From NCBI GenBank assembly GCA_018296165.2, contig JACKQL020000005.1, forward strand, positions 310,001-374,000: a stretch of DNA of 64,000 bases, in the 5' to 3' direction. The stretch comes from Termitomyces sp. T153. Its lineage: Eukaryota > Basidiomycota > Agaricomycetes > Agaricales > Lyophyllaceae. Shown piece by piece: positions 35,256 through 47,444 of this stretch. The translations under genes and the position numbers were made by a program. Below the pieces are notes generated by a model. That model saw only the letters and a program-made list of their open reading frames with translations, made no database searches and was not told where the DNA came from. Each line of letters opens with the position of its first letter. Position 1 is the stretch's first letter.

Positions 35256-36720
35256 CAGTTACAAATCATGCTAGCCCTACCAGAAGAGCATCTCCATGCA
35301 GGAACCACCATGCTGGAGAGCAAAACAGAGGGACAGATCCTATCTGAAGTAGTTCCTCCAGAGTATCATGAGTTCACTGACATGTTCTCTGAAGGGAGTG
35401 CCAAAGAACTTCCCCCACACTGTTCCTACAACTACAAGATCAACCTCAAAGAAGGCACCTCACCTCCATTTGGCAAGATCTACAACATGTCTGAGATCAA
35501 GCTCCAGGCCCTGAAGGAATCCCTTGACTACATGCTTGGCAAAGGTTTCATATGCCTGTTGATCTCTGCTGCCAGCACTCCGGTTCTGTTTGCCAAGAAG
35601 AAGGACAGGTAACTCTAACTCTGTGTGGATTATTGGGGACTCAACAAAGTCACCAAAAAGAACCAGTATCTCCTCCCCTTGATTGGAGACCTTGTTGATT
35701 GCCTCTGCAGTGCCAAGATCTACACAAAAATAGACCTCTGCTCTGGCTACAGCAATGTCCAGATTGCTCCAGGACATGAATGGAAGACTGCCTTTTGCAC
35801 CTGCTATGGCCTCTTTGAGTATCTTGTAATGCCCTTCAGAATGACTAACTCCCCCACCACTTTCCAGTACTTCATGAACAACATCTTCCACAACATAAAC
35901 AACATTTTTGTTATTGTGTACCTGGACAACATACTGATCTACTCAAATTCACCAGAGGAGCACCTGGAGCATGTCCACCACATCTTGAAATGACTTTGAG
36001 AGTACCACCTCCATGCCAAACCTGAAAAATGCTCCTTCCACATAATGAAGGTTAAATATCTCAGAGTCATTGTCACCTCCAATGGCGTGTGCATAGACCC
36101 CACCAAGGTCAATGCAATACTCAACTGGCCCCTGCCGCAGAACATCAAGGAGGTGCAGTCATTCCTGGGGTTCGCTAACTTTTATTGCCAATTCATTGAC
36201 AATCACTCCAGAATCACCAAACCCCTCAACTGACTTACATGGAAGGACACCCCTTGGGATTGGGACAGCAAGTGCCAAAGTGTGTTCCTCCTCCTCAAGA
36301 AGGCCTTCACCTCTGCCCCAGTCCTCCACCATTTCAACCCCTCCCTGCTGATCATACTCAAATGCAATGCCTCTGACTATGCCATTGCTGGAATACTCTC
36401 CCAATCAGACTCTGGAGGCAAGGACCTCCACCCCATTGCCTTCTACACCCGTTTGATGATCCTTGCAGAGCTCAACTATGACATCTACGACAAGGAACTC
36501 CTCACAATTGTTGAAGCCTTCCATCAGTGGCAGGCCTACCTTGAGGAATCCCTGCACTGCATTCAAGTTTACTCCGACCACAACAATCTGCAATACTTCA
36601 CAACCACAAAACAGCTTAGCCACTGCCAAGCTCGATGGTCTGAAACCCTCTCAGAGTACAACTTCACCATCCACTACTGCCCTGGGTGACCTGGCACAAA
36701 GCCCAACACTCTCACTTGAA
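35256..36720 (+). pseudogene. element H+ reverse transcriptase and RNase H
   Basis: Ordered RT motifs: [76 protein letters not shown], and [20 protein letters not shown], where YLDD is YLDN (near 35920). RNase H: LKCNASDYAIAGILSQSDSG and YDIYDKELLTIVEAFHQWQA, SDHNNLQYFTT. Longest open pieces are 35625-35993 and 36282-36689. Confidence 0.88.
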
Positions 36721-36780
36721 GGTCCGATGTGTATCTGAAGAAATTCATTCAAAGCTGAATGGAATGCATTCAACCATTGA

Positions 36781-37685
36781 GTGGTAATCCCCCCTGAACA
36801 TCTACATGTTGTGCTAATTTTAAATGGAGAAGGAATCCTCCAGCAAATCAGAAATTCACCCCCAGACTCCTTCTTCACTCAGCACAACCCCTGCAACAAC
36901 TCTGATGAGTCAAGCGCCAAGAACCCCTTTTTGCTGTTTTCAGACCATCACCTCCTGCTCCGGAGTGGATGAATTTATGCTCTGGACCACAAGTCCATCT
37001 GCCTCAACATACTCTGGCAACACCACAACCACAAGCTCTAGGGACATCCAGGAATTTGTAAGACCCTTCAACTCATCTCCCAGACTTACTTCTGGCCAGG
37101 AATGAAGAAGGATGTCACACGATACATGAGGGCCTGTGGACCTTGTCTCTGGGCCAAGGTACCCTGCCACTCCCCCACAGATTGTTGAAGCCCCTCCCCG
37201 TCGGCCAGCACCCCTGGTCCTCAATATCAATGGATTATATTGTTGAATTCCCTGACTCCAAAGACTTCGACACAATCCTCGTCATCATCCACTGCCTCAC
37301 TAAACAAGCCCTCTTCATCCCCTGCCACACCACTGACAATGCTCTGGAGTTCACCAAACTATTCCTTGAGCACGTATTCTCCAAGCATGGACTCCCAGAT
37401 GACATTGTCTCTGACTGCAGACCCCTGTTTGTATCCCACTTTTGGCAATCGCTATGCAAGGTGCTTGAAATCAAAACCAGCCTCTCCACCACCTATCACC
37501 TGGAGACTGACGGACAAACAGAACAAGTAAACCAGATGCTGGAGCAGTATCTCCACCTATATGTTAACTATTTACAGAATGACTGGTGCGCAGAACTCCT
37601 CCTCACCAAATTTACCTACAACAACATGCCCCACTTTGCCACCAGAGTCTCCTCCTTCTATGCCAACAAAGGCTACAACCTCTGA
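36781..37685 (+). pseudogene. element H+ integrase
   Basis: Zinc region with HPGICKTLQLISQTYFWPGM and CGPC, then the core in one frame (37143-37685): SISMDYIVEFPDSKDFDTIL (first Asp), HGLPDDIVSDCRPLFVSHFW (second Asp), and LETDGQTEQVNQMLEQYLHL (Glu). All three catalytic acids are retained although the zinc region is out of frame. Confidence 0.88.
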
Positions 37686-37689
37686 CTCA

Positions 37690-38300
37690 CCCTATCCCTG
37701 AAAGACATCCCCTCCCATGTCACCCACAAAGTTGCCGAGGACCTCCAATCCCTTCACCAGTTCCTCTGGGACAAGATAAACACTGCCAATCAAGCCTACT
37801 CCAAATATGCCAACACCCAACACAATCCTACTCCTGACTGGCCCCCTGGCACCTTGGTTTGGCTTGATTGATGCAACCTCAAGACCCAGAGGCCCTCCTT
37901 CAAACTAGACCACAAATGTCTCGGTCCTTTCAAAGTCCTCTGGAAGGTCTCCATGCATGCCTACAAACTTGACCTACCTCCAGGCTTAAAAGGCCTCCAC
38001 CCTGTGTTCCATATTTGACTCCTCAAAAAACATGCCCCAGACCCCTTCCCTAGCCAACACCCCAGCTGACCACCCCCCATCAAAGTTGAGGATGAGTACC
38101 ACTATGAGGTCGACCAAATCCTTGACTCCCACATAGTCCATGGGCAACCCCAGTGCTTGGTCTGCTGGAAGAGCTATAGACCTGAGGATGACATGTGGGA
38201 ACCCCAAAAAAACCTTGACAGAGCCCCCAACAAACTCCAGGACTTCCATTGACAACACCCCACCAAGCCCCGGGACCTCCAGGACTAGCAAGTACAGATG
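37690..38300 (+). pseudogene. element H+ integrase C-terminus and chromodomain
   Basis: Chromodomain near 38085-38250: [16 protein letters not shown] then [20 protein letters not shown]. The segment between integrase and chromodomain has stops at GYNL* and after LVWLD. Confidence 0.8.
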
Positions 38301-38511
38301 GCATCAGTGGGCATAACCCCCGCCTCTGGATTCACCAGGAATTCAACTCCCACAAGTACCCCCTATGTGTTTTGTTCACTCCCCCTCACTTAACACTAAA
38401 AAGAGTCACTTATCCAGGCCAAATGTCTAGAAGCAGCTATATACCAATATTATACAATGTTATAGAGGTACAACAGGCTTAGAGCACAAAAAGACCAGTC
38501 CAAGAAAGCCC

Positions 38512-40196
38512 CTACTCCCCCTCCCTCTCCAACTCCACCTCTGCTATCCTCCCCACCAGATCCACCTCCAGTTGCGCTACTACCATTGCCAGAATTTTGG
38601 GATGCCCCAGGAGCGGCTCTGCCATGTCCGTCACCACCTCCCACCATACTCTAGGGTCCACTATTGCCCTCCGCCAATGCCCCACCAGCAGATGCCCCAT
38701 CTGCATGACCCCCTGCCCCAACTCCAGCGGGAGATCCCTGGGCATCCTCGCCAACCCATCATGGATGGACTCCAGCGCCGCTGATGCTCTGTCAAGGAGG
38801 ATGTGGTGCTCCCTGGCCCAGTCTGTGGAAATCAGCTCGTAGGAAATGGGAAATGAAGGAAGCACTTACAGAGCACTCCCTGCCACTCTGAGGCTGCCTT
38901 GTTGGCAAGCCACTACTCCTGCTACCATGCCCTCTCTGCCGTCACTCAGGTCACCCCTGCACTGGGCCCCTGCTGAGTCCCCTGCACCCCCAACCCCTCT
39001 AACTGCTGCTCTGCTATCCCTGCCCGCACCTCTAATGGCCTCATACATGCTTGCAGCTCCAAGAGCTGCAACAATCATTCTATGGTGGTCCCCACAGCAA
39101 TGTCCTTATCTTTATGTACCAAGTCCTGCTCCCTCTAAGCCCTATCCAGCTCCTTCCAAAACCTGTCCCTCTCCTCCCCCATCCTACAAGCTTCCTCCCC
39201 AAGTGTGGCCAATGACTGCTCCAACTCCTCCACCCAACACCACAGGAAAGCCTCGGCGGCTGACCACAACTCTCCTGCAGACTGCTCAACCAAGGCCCCA
39301 GAAATCGGGGAATATACCATGGGACTCAGAGGGCCCACTATTACTGGCTTCCCCCATGCTTGCTTGCTAGGCCCTGCCTCTGGCAAGGGGGATGCCCTCC
39401 GCTTACTCTTGTTATGTGCCATGGAGGCCCCCTCCCTCTGCCCACCCCATGGGGGTCCAACTTTCATTGGGGGCCACCCTGCACCAACTCCCCCCTCTAC
39501 TCTGGAACCCTGCCCTGACACCCTACCCCTCCAACCCTCCTCCAACTGCATGACAACCCACTCATGGTCCCACCCCTACTCTGCCATAATGCAGGTGGCA
39601 TGCCAACTCAGAGTGACAGAGCACTTCTCATGCCACAAGCAACATGGGAGACACACTGATATGTCCCACTACACTCCTAGCATGGGCTCCTCAAACTCAC
39701 ACTGTTCACTCTGCCAGGTACAGGATGCGCACTAGAGATGTGGGTTAGCTTGATAAGGAAGGGACATGCCAATGATGCACTGGGGCCACTGCCTGACACC
39801 ACTCTAATGTCAGGGGACCCCTTGCCTGCTCTGCAGCCTCTGAAAAGTGCTCTGGTGTCACATCCACCTGTGCAATTCTCAATCCTGTAAGGATGGGGCA
39901 GACCACTCTGGGGCCAATATTAGGCCTAGAACAAGAAGCAGGGACTGCTTCCACCACTGACTGCACTGGGGCCTCCCCCAACAAAAGCCCCAAGGGGCCT
40001 GCCACTGCCACCAACAACTCTGATGGGACTTAATCAGCACTCCGGCCATGATGAGTAAGGGATGGCACTTACAACTACAGTACATTGCCTGGACCCACCT
40101 ATGGTCCCACTGACCCTCAGAATCCTTGGAGGAAGAAATTAAGGTATGTGCCAAGGGGGATGGGGACGCTGCTGGAGAGTATATGAAAGATGACAT
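38512..40196 (-). pseudogene. antisense accessory gene of element H+ (Zn2Cys6-like protein)
   Basis: Four exons inferred on the minus strand: 40196-40073, 40004-39781, 39731-38870, 38822-38512; introns of about 68, 49 and 47 nt with GT...AG ends. The first two exon lengths (124, 224 nt) and phases equal those of the J copy. Exon 3 opens with CASCTWQSEQC and continues to VCLPCCLWHEKC: two C-X2-C-X6-C halves, 15 residues apart, resembling a Zn2Cys6 cluster with a long linker. A charged helix follows (VEELEQSLATLGEEACRMGE). Exon 4 reads WAREHHILLDRASAALESIH. Stops in exon 3 show decay. It runs from the 3' LTR towards pol. Confidence 0.82.
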
Positions 40197-40408
40197 TGGG
40201 AAAGTTTGGGAACTCCAGAGTACATCTGACCCTTTTTAATGACTTGGAAGGAACCCCCTGATGAGCGGTAGCCATGCTTTGACTTCATTCCCCATGCCAC
40301 TGCCACTACTGTGGCCTGATCAATATTGCTTGACTTCAATTCCCATGCCCCACCAATCCCGGAACTGTGCTCTGTGTCTCGAGGGTCTTGACACTGAAGA
40401 GGGGGTGA

Positions 40409-41439
40409 TGTCACAATCTGCTCCCTAGACCCCGGCATTGTTTCCAGTCCTCCCCAATGCTCCGCCAAGCTCCCCCAACCCTCGTCCACCCTCCACGCCC
40501 ACTTCAGGTAACTCTGACACTTTCTTGGCAAACCCTGACGGCTCCCTGATCAATTCCAATGCCTTCTCCACAGCCATTGACACATTCCCTGAATTCCCCT
40601 GAACTCCTGAGACTTCCTCCACTGCTCCTGACCATGTCACACAACTCTGACCCCCCACCCTAATTCCTCTGACCTGCTGGAGAGCACCCGACAATCCCGG
40701 AGCAACCCACTTTCCAGCTGATCCCATCAGAATGTCACCATGGCCTGCTCCATAATTGCACCTGACACTCATCAACTCCGCACAGCTCCGTTGAGCCCTG
40801 CCACCATATCCTCTGTCCTCCAGAGCCACCCAGTAGTTGGTATATAAGTCATAGAGTAACCCCTGGTACTTTAATCTTGATATTGCATTTACTGGTTTTC
40901 TATGTCTCGTCTTTCATCTTGTCTCTGTTTTTATTTTGAGTTTCAAATCAATCTCTTTCCTCTGTCTCATCTTGCCTTGTCTCTGTCTCATCTTGACTGT
41001 GTATATTTCCTTTGTTTCCCTAAGTTCCTTTCTTCTCCAACATCAGCATGAACTCCATGCACATGCTACAACCCAGACATTCTTATGACAACTCTGGACT
41101 TCACTCCTCGCTTGGCCCTGGAGCCCATCAAGCCTTGGTGATCCTCCTTCAAACTCTGGCTCCACCCCCATCAACTGCAAAGTCTCCACTTACCTGCAGT
41201 CTATTTGCGTGCCCACAAACTTGTTCCTGATGCCCGCCCAGGTTCAACATCTAATATACTTGGTCTTAGACTCCTCTGGACCCTTCCAGACTTGCTCAGA
41301 CTGCCTCCCCTAGCTCCCCTTTGCAAGTCCCTTCACCCGCACCAACTCCAGGACACTAGGTTATATGTGCAGGGCATTGCATCTGCCTAGTAAGGATTTG
41401 CCAGTGTAGCTGAGCCCCCATTGTCAGCAGAACCTGACA
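40409..41439 (+). repeat. element H+ 3' LTR (1031 bp)
   Basis: TGTCACAATC ... AACCTGACA, TATATAAG near 40852. Preceded by a purine tract. Confidence 0.92.
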
Positions 41440-42250
41440 GGGATGCTCTCTGCTTCCCCTTGTTATGAGTCATGAGGGCCCCCTCTCTCTGCCTGCCCTG
41501 TGGGGGTCCCACCTTCATTGGCTGCCCTGCACTGCCTTCACATTCTACTCCAGACCCCTGACCTGACATCTTCCCCTTACACCCCTCAAGTAACTGCATG
41601 GCCACCCACTCCACATTCCCTTCCTGCTCCTCTAACATGCAGGCTGCCTGCCAACTCAATGAAATTGGGCACTTCTCATGCCTTGACTAACAGGGGATAC
41701 ACACTAATGTGTCCCACTAGGACCCCAGCACTGGCTCCTCAAAGTTACAGTGGTTGCAGCAGCAAGCACAAAGGGCACACTATGAAGTCAAATCAGCTCA
41801 ACCTTGTTGCAATGGCTCAGAATGCTCACCAGGGCCTCCTCCTAACACCACTGCAAGGTTGGGGGATCCTGTGCTTGTTCCACTACCTCTACAAACTTCT
41901 CTGAGGTTACCTCTGCCTGGGGGACTTACAATGCCTCCAGCACAACCTGGACCTCCCCTGGCCCAAAGTTAGGCCATGGAGATTGACCTGCCAATACTAA
42001 AACCAACCCTGCTGGAACTCTGCCTAGGAATGGGACTCCTGATGGGCTGGCTACAGCTGCAGACAATTCTGTCAGACTAAATCAGCAACTCTGGAGTATA
42101 GTGAAAACAGACTTGCACTCACAACTATGGTACATTGCAGTGACCTGCCCATGACCATGGGGGGACTCAGACTCCTCTGAGGATGATGGGTTGGGGAAGG
42201 CCAAGGACAATGCTGATGGCATGGGAGAATAAGCAGAGGATGATATGGTA
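41440..42250 (-). pseudogene. element K antisense gene, 5' part
   Basis: Minus-strand exon 1 near 42250-42135 (SSSAYSPMPSALSLAFPNPS) ends with donor GTGAGT at the same place as in J and H+. The cysteine cluster near 41680-41770 reads CACCCNHCNFEEPVLG and VCIPC*SRHEKC; then LSWQAACMLEEQEGNVEWVA. Interrupted by H+ at 41440 and continued at 30413. Confidence 0.75.
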
Positions 42251-42459
42251 GAAAGTTAGGGAATCCTGGAGTATGTCTGACCCTTTTAATAACTTGGAAA
42301 GAACCCCCTGGCAAACGGTAGTCATACTTCAACTTCATTCCCCATGCCACTGCTGCTTGCTGTAGTCTGATCAATATTGCTCAACTTCAATTCCCATGCC
42401 CTGCTAATCCCTAAACTGCACCCTGTGTCTTGAGGGTCTTGATGCTGAGGGGGGGGTAA

Positions 42460-43509
42460 TGTCATGACCTGCTCCTTGGACTCCAACATTGTTCCCAGCC
42501 CACTCATTCCTCTGGAGTCTCCCTTAATGCTCCATCAAACTCCTCCAGCCCTTGCCCATTCCCCATGCCCCTACTGGGTAACTCTGACACTTCTCTGGCA
42601 AAACCCAATGGCCTCCTGACCAATTCTAATGCCTTCTCTGCAGCTACTGACACTTTCCCTAAGCCCCTAGAACCCTCCCCCATCATTCCTGGCCTAATTC
42701 TATGCCTCTGACCCACTGCCCTAGGTCACCCAACCTGCTCTGGAGCATCACAACAACCCCAGAGCAGCTCATGTTCCCAGCTAATCCCATCAAAATATCA
42801 CTGTGGCCCACTCCTTCATCATACCCGACACCCATCAACTCCACACAGCTCCATCAAAACCTGCCACCATCCCCACTGCCCTCCATAGCTACCCAGTAGT
42901 CAGTATATAAGTCATAGAATAACTCCTCATACTCTAGTCTTGATATTACCTACATTAACTAGTTACTTGTGTCTCATGTTTCTCCCCATCCTTGTTTCCA
43001 TTTTTTAGCCTTGAATCTATCTCTTTCTCCATCTCATCTTGCCTCATCTCCATCTTGACTTGATTGTCTCTGTTTCATTTATTTCTACAAGATCTTCCCA
43101 TCTCTGACATTAGTACAAACTTCATGCTCATGATACAAACCCCAAACATTCCTATGACAACTCTGGACCTCACTCTATGCTCAGCTCTGGAACCCATCAC
43201 TCTTGATTGATCCCCCTCAAACTCTGGCTCCACCCCCATCACTAGCAAAGCCTCCACTTGCTCTGCAGTCTATTTGCATGCCTACAAACTTGTTCCTGAC
43301 ACTGTCCAAGCCCAATGTCTAATACACTTGATCTTAGACTTCCCCAGACCACTCCAGACTTGCTTAGACTGCTCCCCTTAGACTCCCCTTGCAACTCCCT
43401 TCATCCTGTGCCAACCCCAGAGCACTAAGTTATAAGCACAGGACATTGCATCTGCCTAGTAAGGACTCACCCAGTGTAGCTGAGCCCCTGTAGTCAGTGG
43501 AATCTAACA
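42460..43509 (+). repeat. element K 3' LTR (1050 bp)
   Basis: TGTCATGACCTGC ... GGAATCTAACA, preceded by GAGGGGGGGG. The right flank AGGGT matches the left flank of the K 5' LTR. Confidence 0.92.
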
Positions 43510-43514
43510 AGGGT

Positions 43515-45398
43515 ATGGGAAGAGTGGGAGGGGAGATGTGCTGGAAGAGTGTCCAGGGCAAGTACCATTGCATGGAGGAGTGCAGCTGGAGTGGAGAACA
43601 TGTCAGGGTCTGGTCTGCAGTCTAGTGTGTCTTTGAGACCTAAACCACTGACTCATTTTTGGTAAACTAGTAGTCACAGTCTTCTCCATACCTGGCATTT
43701 AGGGCAACTACTAATAGAATGTCCCTGCTCACCATATAGGCTGCATGTGCCCTCTTTCCATCATTTCTCCTGAGTCTCCTCTGAGACATCAATCCAAAGT
43801 TTGTTCCAAATCTTGTTCATGCATAGGGCTTCTTGATCATCAGAGGGGTCTGGAGCATCATTGAGATCATTGGAGTTGGCATCCAGGGGCTCTGGGGCTT
43901 CATGGAGATCAGCAGCATTGAGTTGGGCAGGGAGGTGTGGTTCCAGGAGTTGGTTGGTGCTGGGAAGCCCTTGGCCTTGAGAGAAACAGGGCATGGGGGT
44001 TGGTGGGGTTGGCAGAGATTGAGGGTTGGTTGCCATTGGTTGCTCTGGCTTGCCAGTTGGTGTTGCTAGAGGTGTTCCACATGGTCCATGGTGCTGTGTT
44101 TTTGCTCCAGTCTTCCCAGTAGCATTGGTTGATCTGTGTAACAAGTGCCTTGTGTGTGGTGGAGAATGTCCTTGATGTGCTGAGGCAGGGCACAGTGGAG
44201 GGCAAATCAGAGAGCATTGTAGTTCCATCCTGTTTTGTAAGCCTCCCATTTGAATTGTACAATGAAGGTCATAAAATGTTCATTGTTGTACATCTAAAGG
44301 TTAAAGAGGTTCTCCTCCACTTCCGCTACAGTGTCAAAAATGCCAAACTTACTGGAGAATTCCTGAGTGAAAGCAAGCCAATTAGAGAGCACAGGGCTGT
44401 TGGGGTCAAACTGAGGTAGCACCATGTAGTGGTTGAAGGCAATGCCCTGCAAATACAACACAGCAAAGGCTACTCATGAGCTCTTAAGCTGGAAGGTAAT
44501 AGGCTTAGCTTGGAACATTGTTAGACACTGTGTTAGGAAGATTCTCCATTTCCAGGGGTTGCAACCAGTGAAAGATTCAGGTTTCTGAATGTCAAGCTTG
44601 CCTTCTCAAGCCAGTGTGTTGTGAGTGTCATCCTAGGTGTTTTGAGTTTGAGGTGGGGGTCCAGTGTTGTAGTAGTAGTAATAGTTCTTTCTGTTTCTAT
44701 GCTGAGGGAGGAAGTTGTCCATGGCTGGGCTCCATCCCCCAGGAGGTTTGCTGTTGGGGGGTCCACTGCCAGGGGGTTGGCCAGCATTGCCCAGAGGAGG
44801 GCCCAGGGACCAGTGAGGGGGAGAGGGTCCTCCAGGGGTGGGTGGTCCAAAGTAATTAATGTTGGCAGAGGGGTTTAGCATTGGAGTGGGCAGGGGACAA
44901 GGGGGGTTGTTGAAAAAAGAGGGTGGAGGTGCTCTGGGGCCCATGTGTTTTGGTGGGGCTGTGGGGCATTGCTATGGAGGGCATAGAGGTTGAAGTGGGG
45001 GGAGTCTGTCTCACAGAGGGAGGGAAGCTGTTGAGTTTTGCTCAAAGGAGACCAGAGTGGGAGTTTGCTTTCCTCCCTTTCTTGGTTGTTCTTAAGGGTT
45101 GCAGGGCTTTGGGTTGCTCCAGAAGTGCTGGCATTGAGGTTGGGGATGTTGGGCTCTGGAAGAGACTGGATGCAGAGGGGGATGGTGGCTGCTAAGCTTG
45201 CTTTGGGGCCAGGGAATTGCATGATGAGGTGTTTCCAGTTGATGTTGAGGTTGATATCCTGTAGCCACAGAAGTCCAAGCATAATTGGAGTTGATGTTGA
45301 AAATGAGGTGACAAGAAGCTAGATCTGGAATCTTAAATTGTTGTCAAGAATGAGAGCATTGTCATGATATTGGGTGATTCTGGTTGAGATGGCACTTC
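43515..45398 (-). pseudogene. Ty3 element H1: Gag and a displaced protease-linker piece
   Basis: 43515-45005 is Gag homologous to H+ 34055-32530 in reverse (TNPHALFLSRP region, gag core near 44300). Directly upstream of it, 45008-45398 matches H+ 35035-34700, which normally lies downstream of gag. The order is therefore scrambled at about 45006. Frames are broken. Confidence 0.75.
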
Positions 45399-45765
45399 TG
45401 TAAAGGTGACCTCCAAGGCAGCAGATCAGAGTCATGCAGCTAGTAGAGGAGAATAAAAAGTATATTAGCTAGTAGACAACAATACAATCAGTAACTATCA
45501 CCTAGCAGAGGGGAATCCAAAGAGAACAAGTCTAAGTATTCCTGCTGCTTGGCACAGTGCATCAGTGGGCAGCGGAGGTATGAGACCTACTGTACAGAAA
45601 GCCAGAGCTAGTCCTAACTCTAGGACAATGATTAGTGAGGTAATATAGAGAGCTTTGCAGTTCTCTAGAGATCTCTGTGGCTCTGGAACAAGCCCCAAAG
45701 ATGTCAAACAAGCTGCAGAGATGCTGGAACAGGTCTTCAAGGTCAGAAATGAAAGTCCCCTGACA
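45399..45765 (-). repeat. element G 3' LTR (367 bp)
   Basis: Plus-strand TGTAAAGGTGACC ... CCCCTGACA, followed by TCACCCCCCATCT (polypurine tract on the minus strand). Confidence 0.92.
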
Positions 45766-45776
45766 TCACCCCCCAT

Positions 45777-47325
45777 CTAGCATGTGGCATCTTGATATGT
45801 GGGGTAGAAAAAGTCCCTGATTGCTTGGTCTACCAGTAAAATAGGATAGATTCCTTGTATGGCATGTGGAGCATCCAGGTGTCTCCTGTGGAACTCCTTG
45901 ATGAGCCCTGGGGCATGTATATTCTCCTGCAGTTCCCAGTAGATATCCTTGATCCCATAGCCCTTTCTCTTCACCTTGTATCGTAGTCATTGCCAGAATA
46001 AACAACTATTCAGGATTTTCTCCACATCATACTCCTTGTTGTTGTCAACCACTACTAGAGGTGGTGGAGGTGGTGGATGTTGCCCTGGGATAGGGTCCTT
46101 TGGGGCTAAAGTCACACTAGATGAAGCTGGCACATCCCTGCAGGGAGCTGAAGTCAGTAGGCTAGGAGCACTGGTGATGCAATAGCTTTTTTGAAGGCTA
46201 GGTAGTTGTAATGTTGGAGGCATCCAGGTAGGCTGTTATTTGTGCCCTGGAGTCCTTCTGTGGTCATAGTATTACACCATGTCATCCTTTGCCCTTGCTA
46301 GTGCTGTGCAGGCCTCCTCCTGTGACCTCTTCATCTGGTCCACAAATTTGTTCACTGCTTCATTCTCCAAGAATTGGGCCTGGGGTTTGAAGCCCATGCA
46401 TGAGTGTTATCTGGTATCAAGGAAGAATGGGGAAAATTGGGTGGAAGCATGAATGTGGTTGTTGTATTGGAACTCAGCATTGAAGAAAAGTTCATCCAAG
46501 TCATCCTGGTGCTTGTTGCAGAAGAGACAGAGGTACTGCTCCACCTCCTGGTTTATGCATTTGGTCTAGCCGTTGGACTGTGGGTGATAGGCAGTGGAGG
46601 TGTGAAGCTTCATGCCAAGTAGTTGGTAGAGTTCCCTAGTGAAGTCCACCACAGATTGTGGCCCCTAGTCAGAGATGTAGGTGTCAAAGAGGCCATGGAG
46701 TTTCCAGATGTTCCTCCAGTACAGGTTCATGGTGCCCATAGTGGAGCAAGTGGTGTGAGTCAGAATGAAGTGTGCTTGCTTGTCATACAGGTCCACCACT
46801 GCTATGATCATATCATAACCATGGGCATCAGGGAGCTCTACAATGAAGTCCATGAAGGCAATGCTCCATCATTCCATGGGCACAGGCAGGGTGTAGCTGT
46901 CCAGAGGGGAGGCAGCATTGTCCAGAGAGGAGGTGGCATTGGGGCTTGGTCTGGAGACAGAGACTGCATGTAGTAGTGTAGAACCCAATATACTAGGACA
47001 TCTGGGGCCACCAGTAGTTCTGTGATACTAGTTCCAACATTTTCCATTGTCCAGAGTGCCCCACAATGCAAGAGTTGTAGTGTTGCTCTACAATTCTCTG
47101 GTGGAGCTCTGGAACATTGGGCATATAGATATGATCCCTAAAGGTCAAGATCCCATCCCAGAGCACCCATTTGTCTGCACAGATCAATTTTACACTAGTG
47201 GTATGCCCCGACTTCAGTGCCTGAGCTCTCTGCACAACAAGTTCCTCCTGCTGACCATCCCAATTACTCCACTGGATGTCCCAGAAAATGTTTACCTCTG
47301 CTCCCTCAACAGCTAGACCTTTCAC
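45777..47325 (-). pseudogene. element G integrase and chromodomain
   Basis: Zinc region EQHYNSCIVGHSGQWKMLEL (47325-46993 frame). The core begins MDFIVELPDAHGYDMIIAVV (46853) in another frame. The chromodomain end reads KRKGYGIKDIYWELQENIHA (45974). A short tandem duplication of the segment around GTCCAGAGRGGAGG occurs near 46895-46935. Decayed. Confidence 0.82.
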
Positions 47326-47444
47326 AGCTCAGCTTGTGAACACTTTTGGAGTGAAGGAGCACAATGTTGCTGTTGTCCTCTCACCCCCCCCATGCCATGG
47401 TCCACTCTCTGGGACAGGGCATCTGGTTTCCCCATACTCCAGCT

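Larger units (their letters stand above)
30414..41439 (+). mobile_element. Ty3/gypsy element H+, full length, nested in K
   Basis: LTRs 30414-31442 and 40409-41439. Flanks TGGAT (30409-30413) and GGGAT (41440-41444) fit a 5-bp target duplication with one change, and joining the flanks restores alignment of the interrupted K antisense gene. Order: gag, two retropepsin domains, RT, RNase H, integrase, chromodomain, antisense gene, polypurine tract (GAAGAGGGGG, 40397-40406), 3' LTR. The sense ORFs carry many stops. Confidence 0.92.
25272..43509 (+). mobile_element. Ty3/gypsy element K, full span including nested insertions
   Basis: A plus-strand LTR starts at 25272 (TGTCACAACCC) and another ends at 43509 (ATCTAACA). 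Both outer flanks are AGGGT (25267-25271 and 43510-43514), a perfect 5-bp target duplication inside H1. The 5' LTR is cut at 25430 by inverted element J. gag, protease and RT of K are missing. Integrase, chromodomain, antisense gene and 3' LTR remain, the antisense gene split by H+. Confidence 0.88.
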
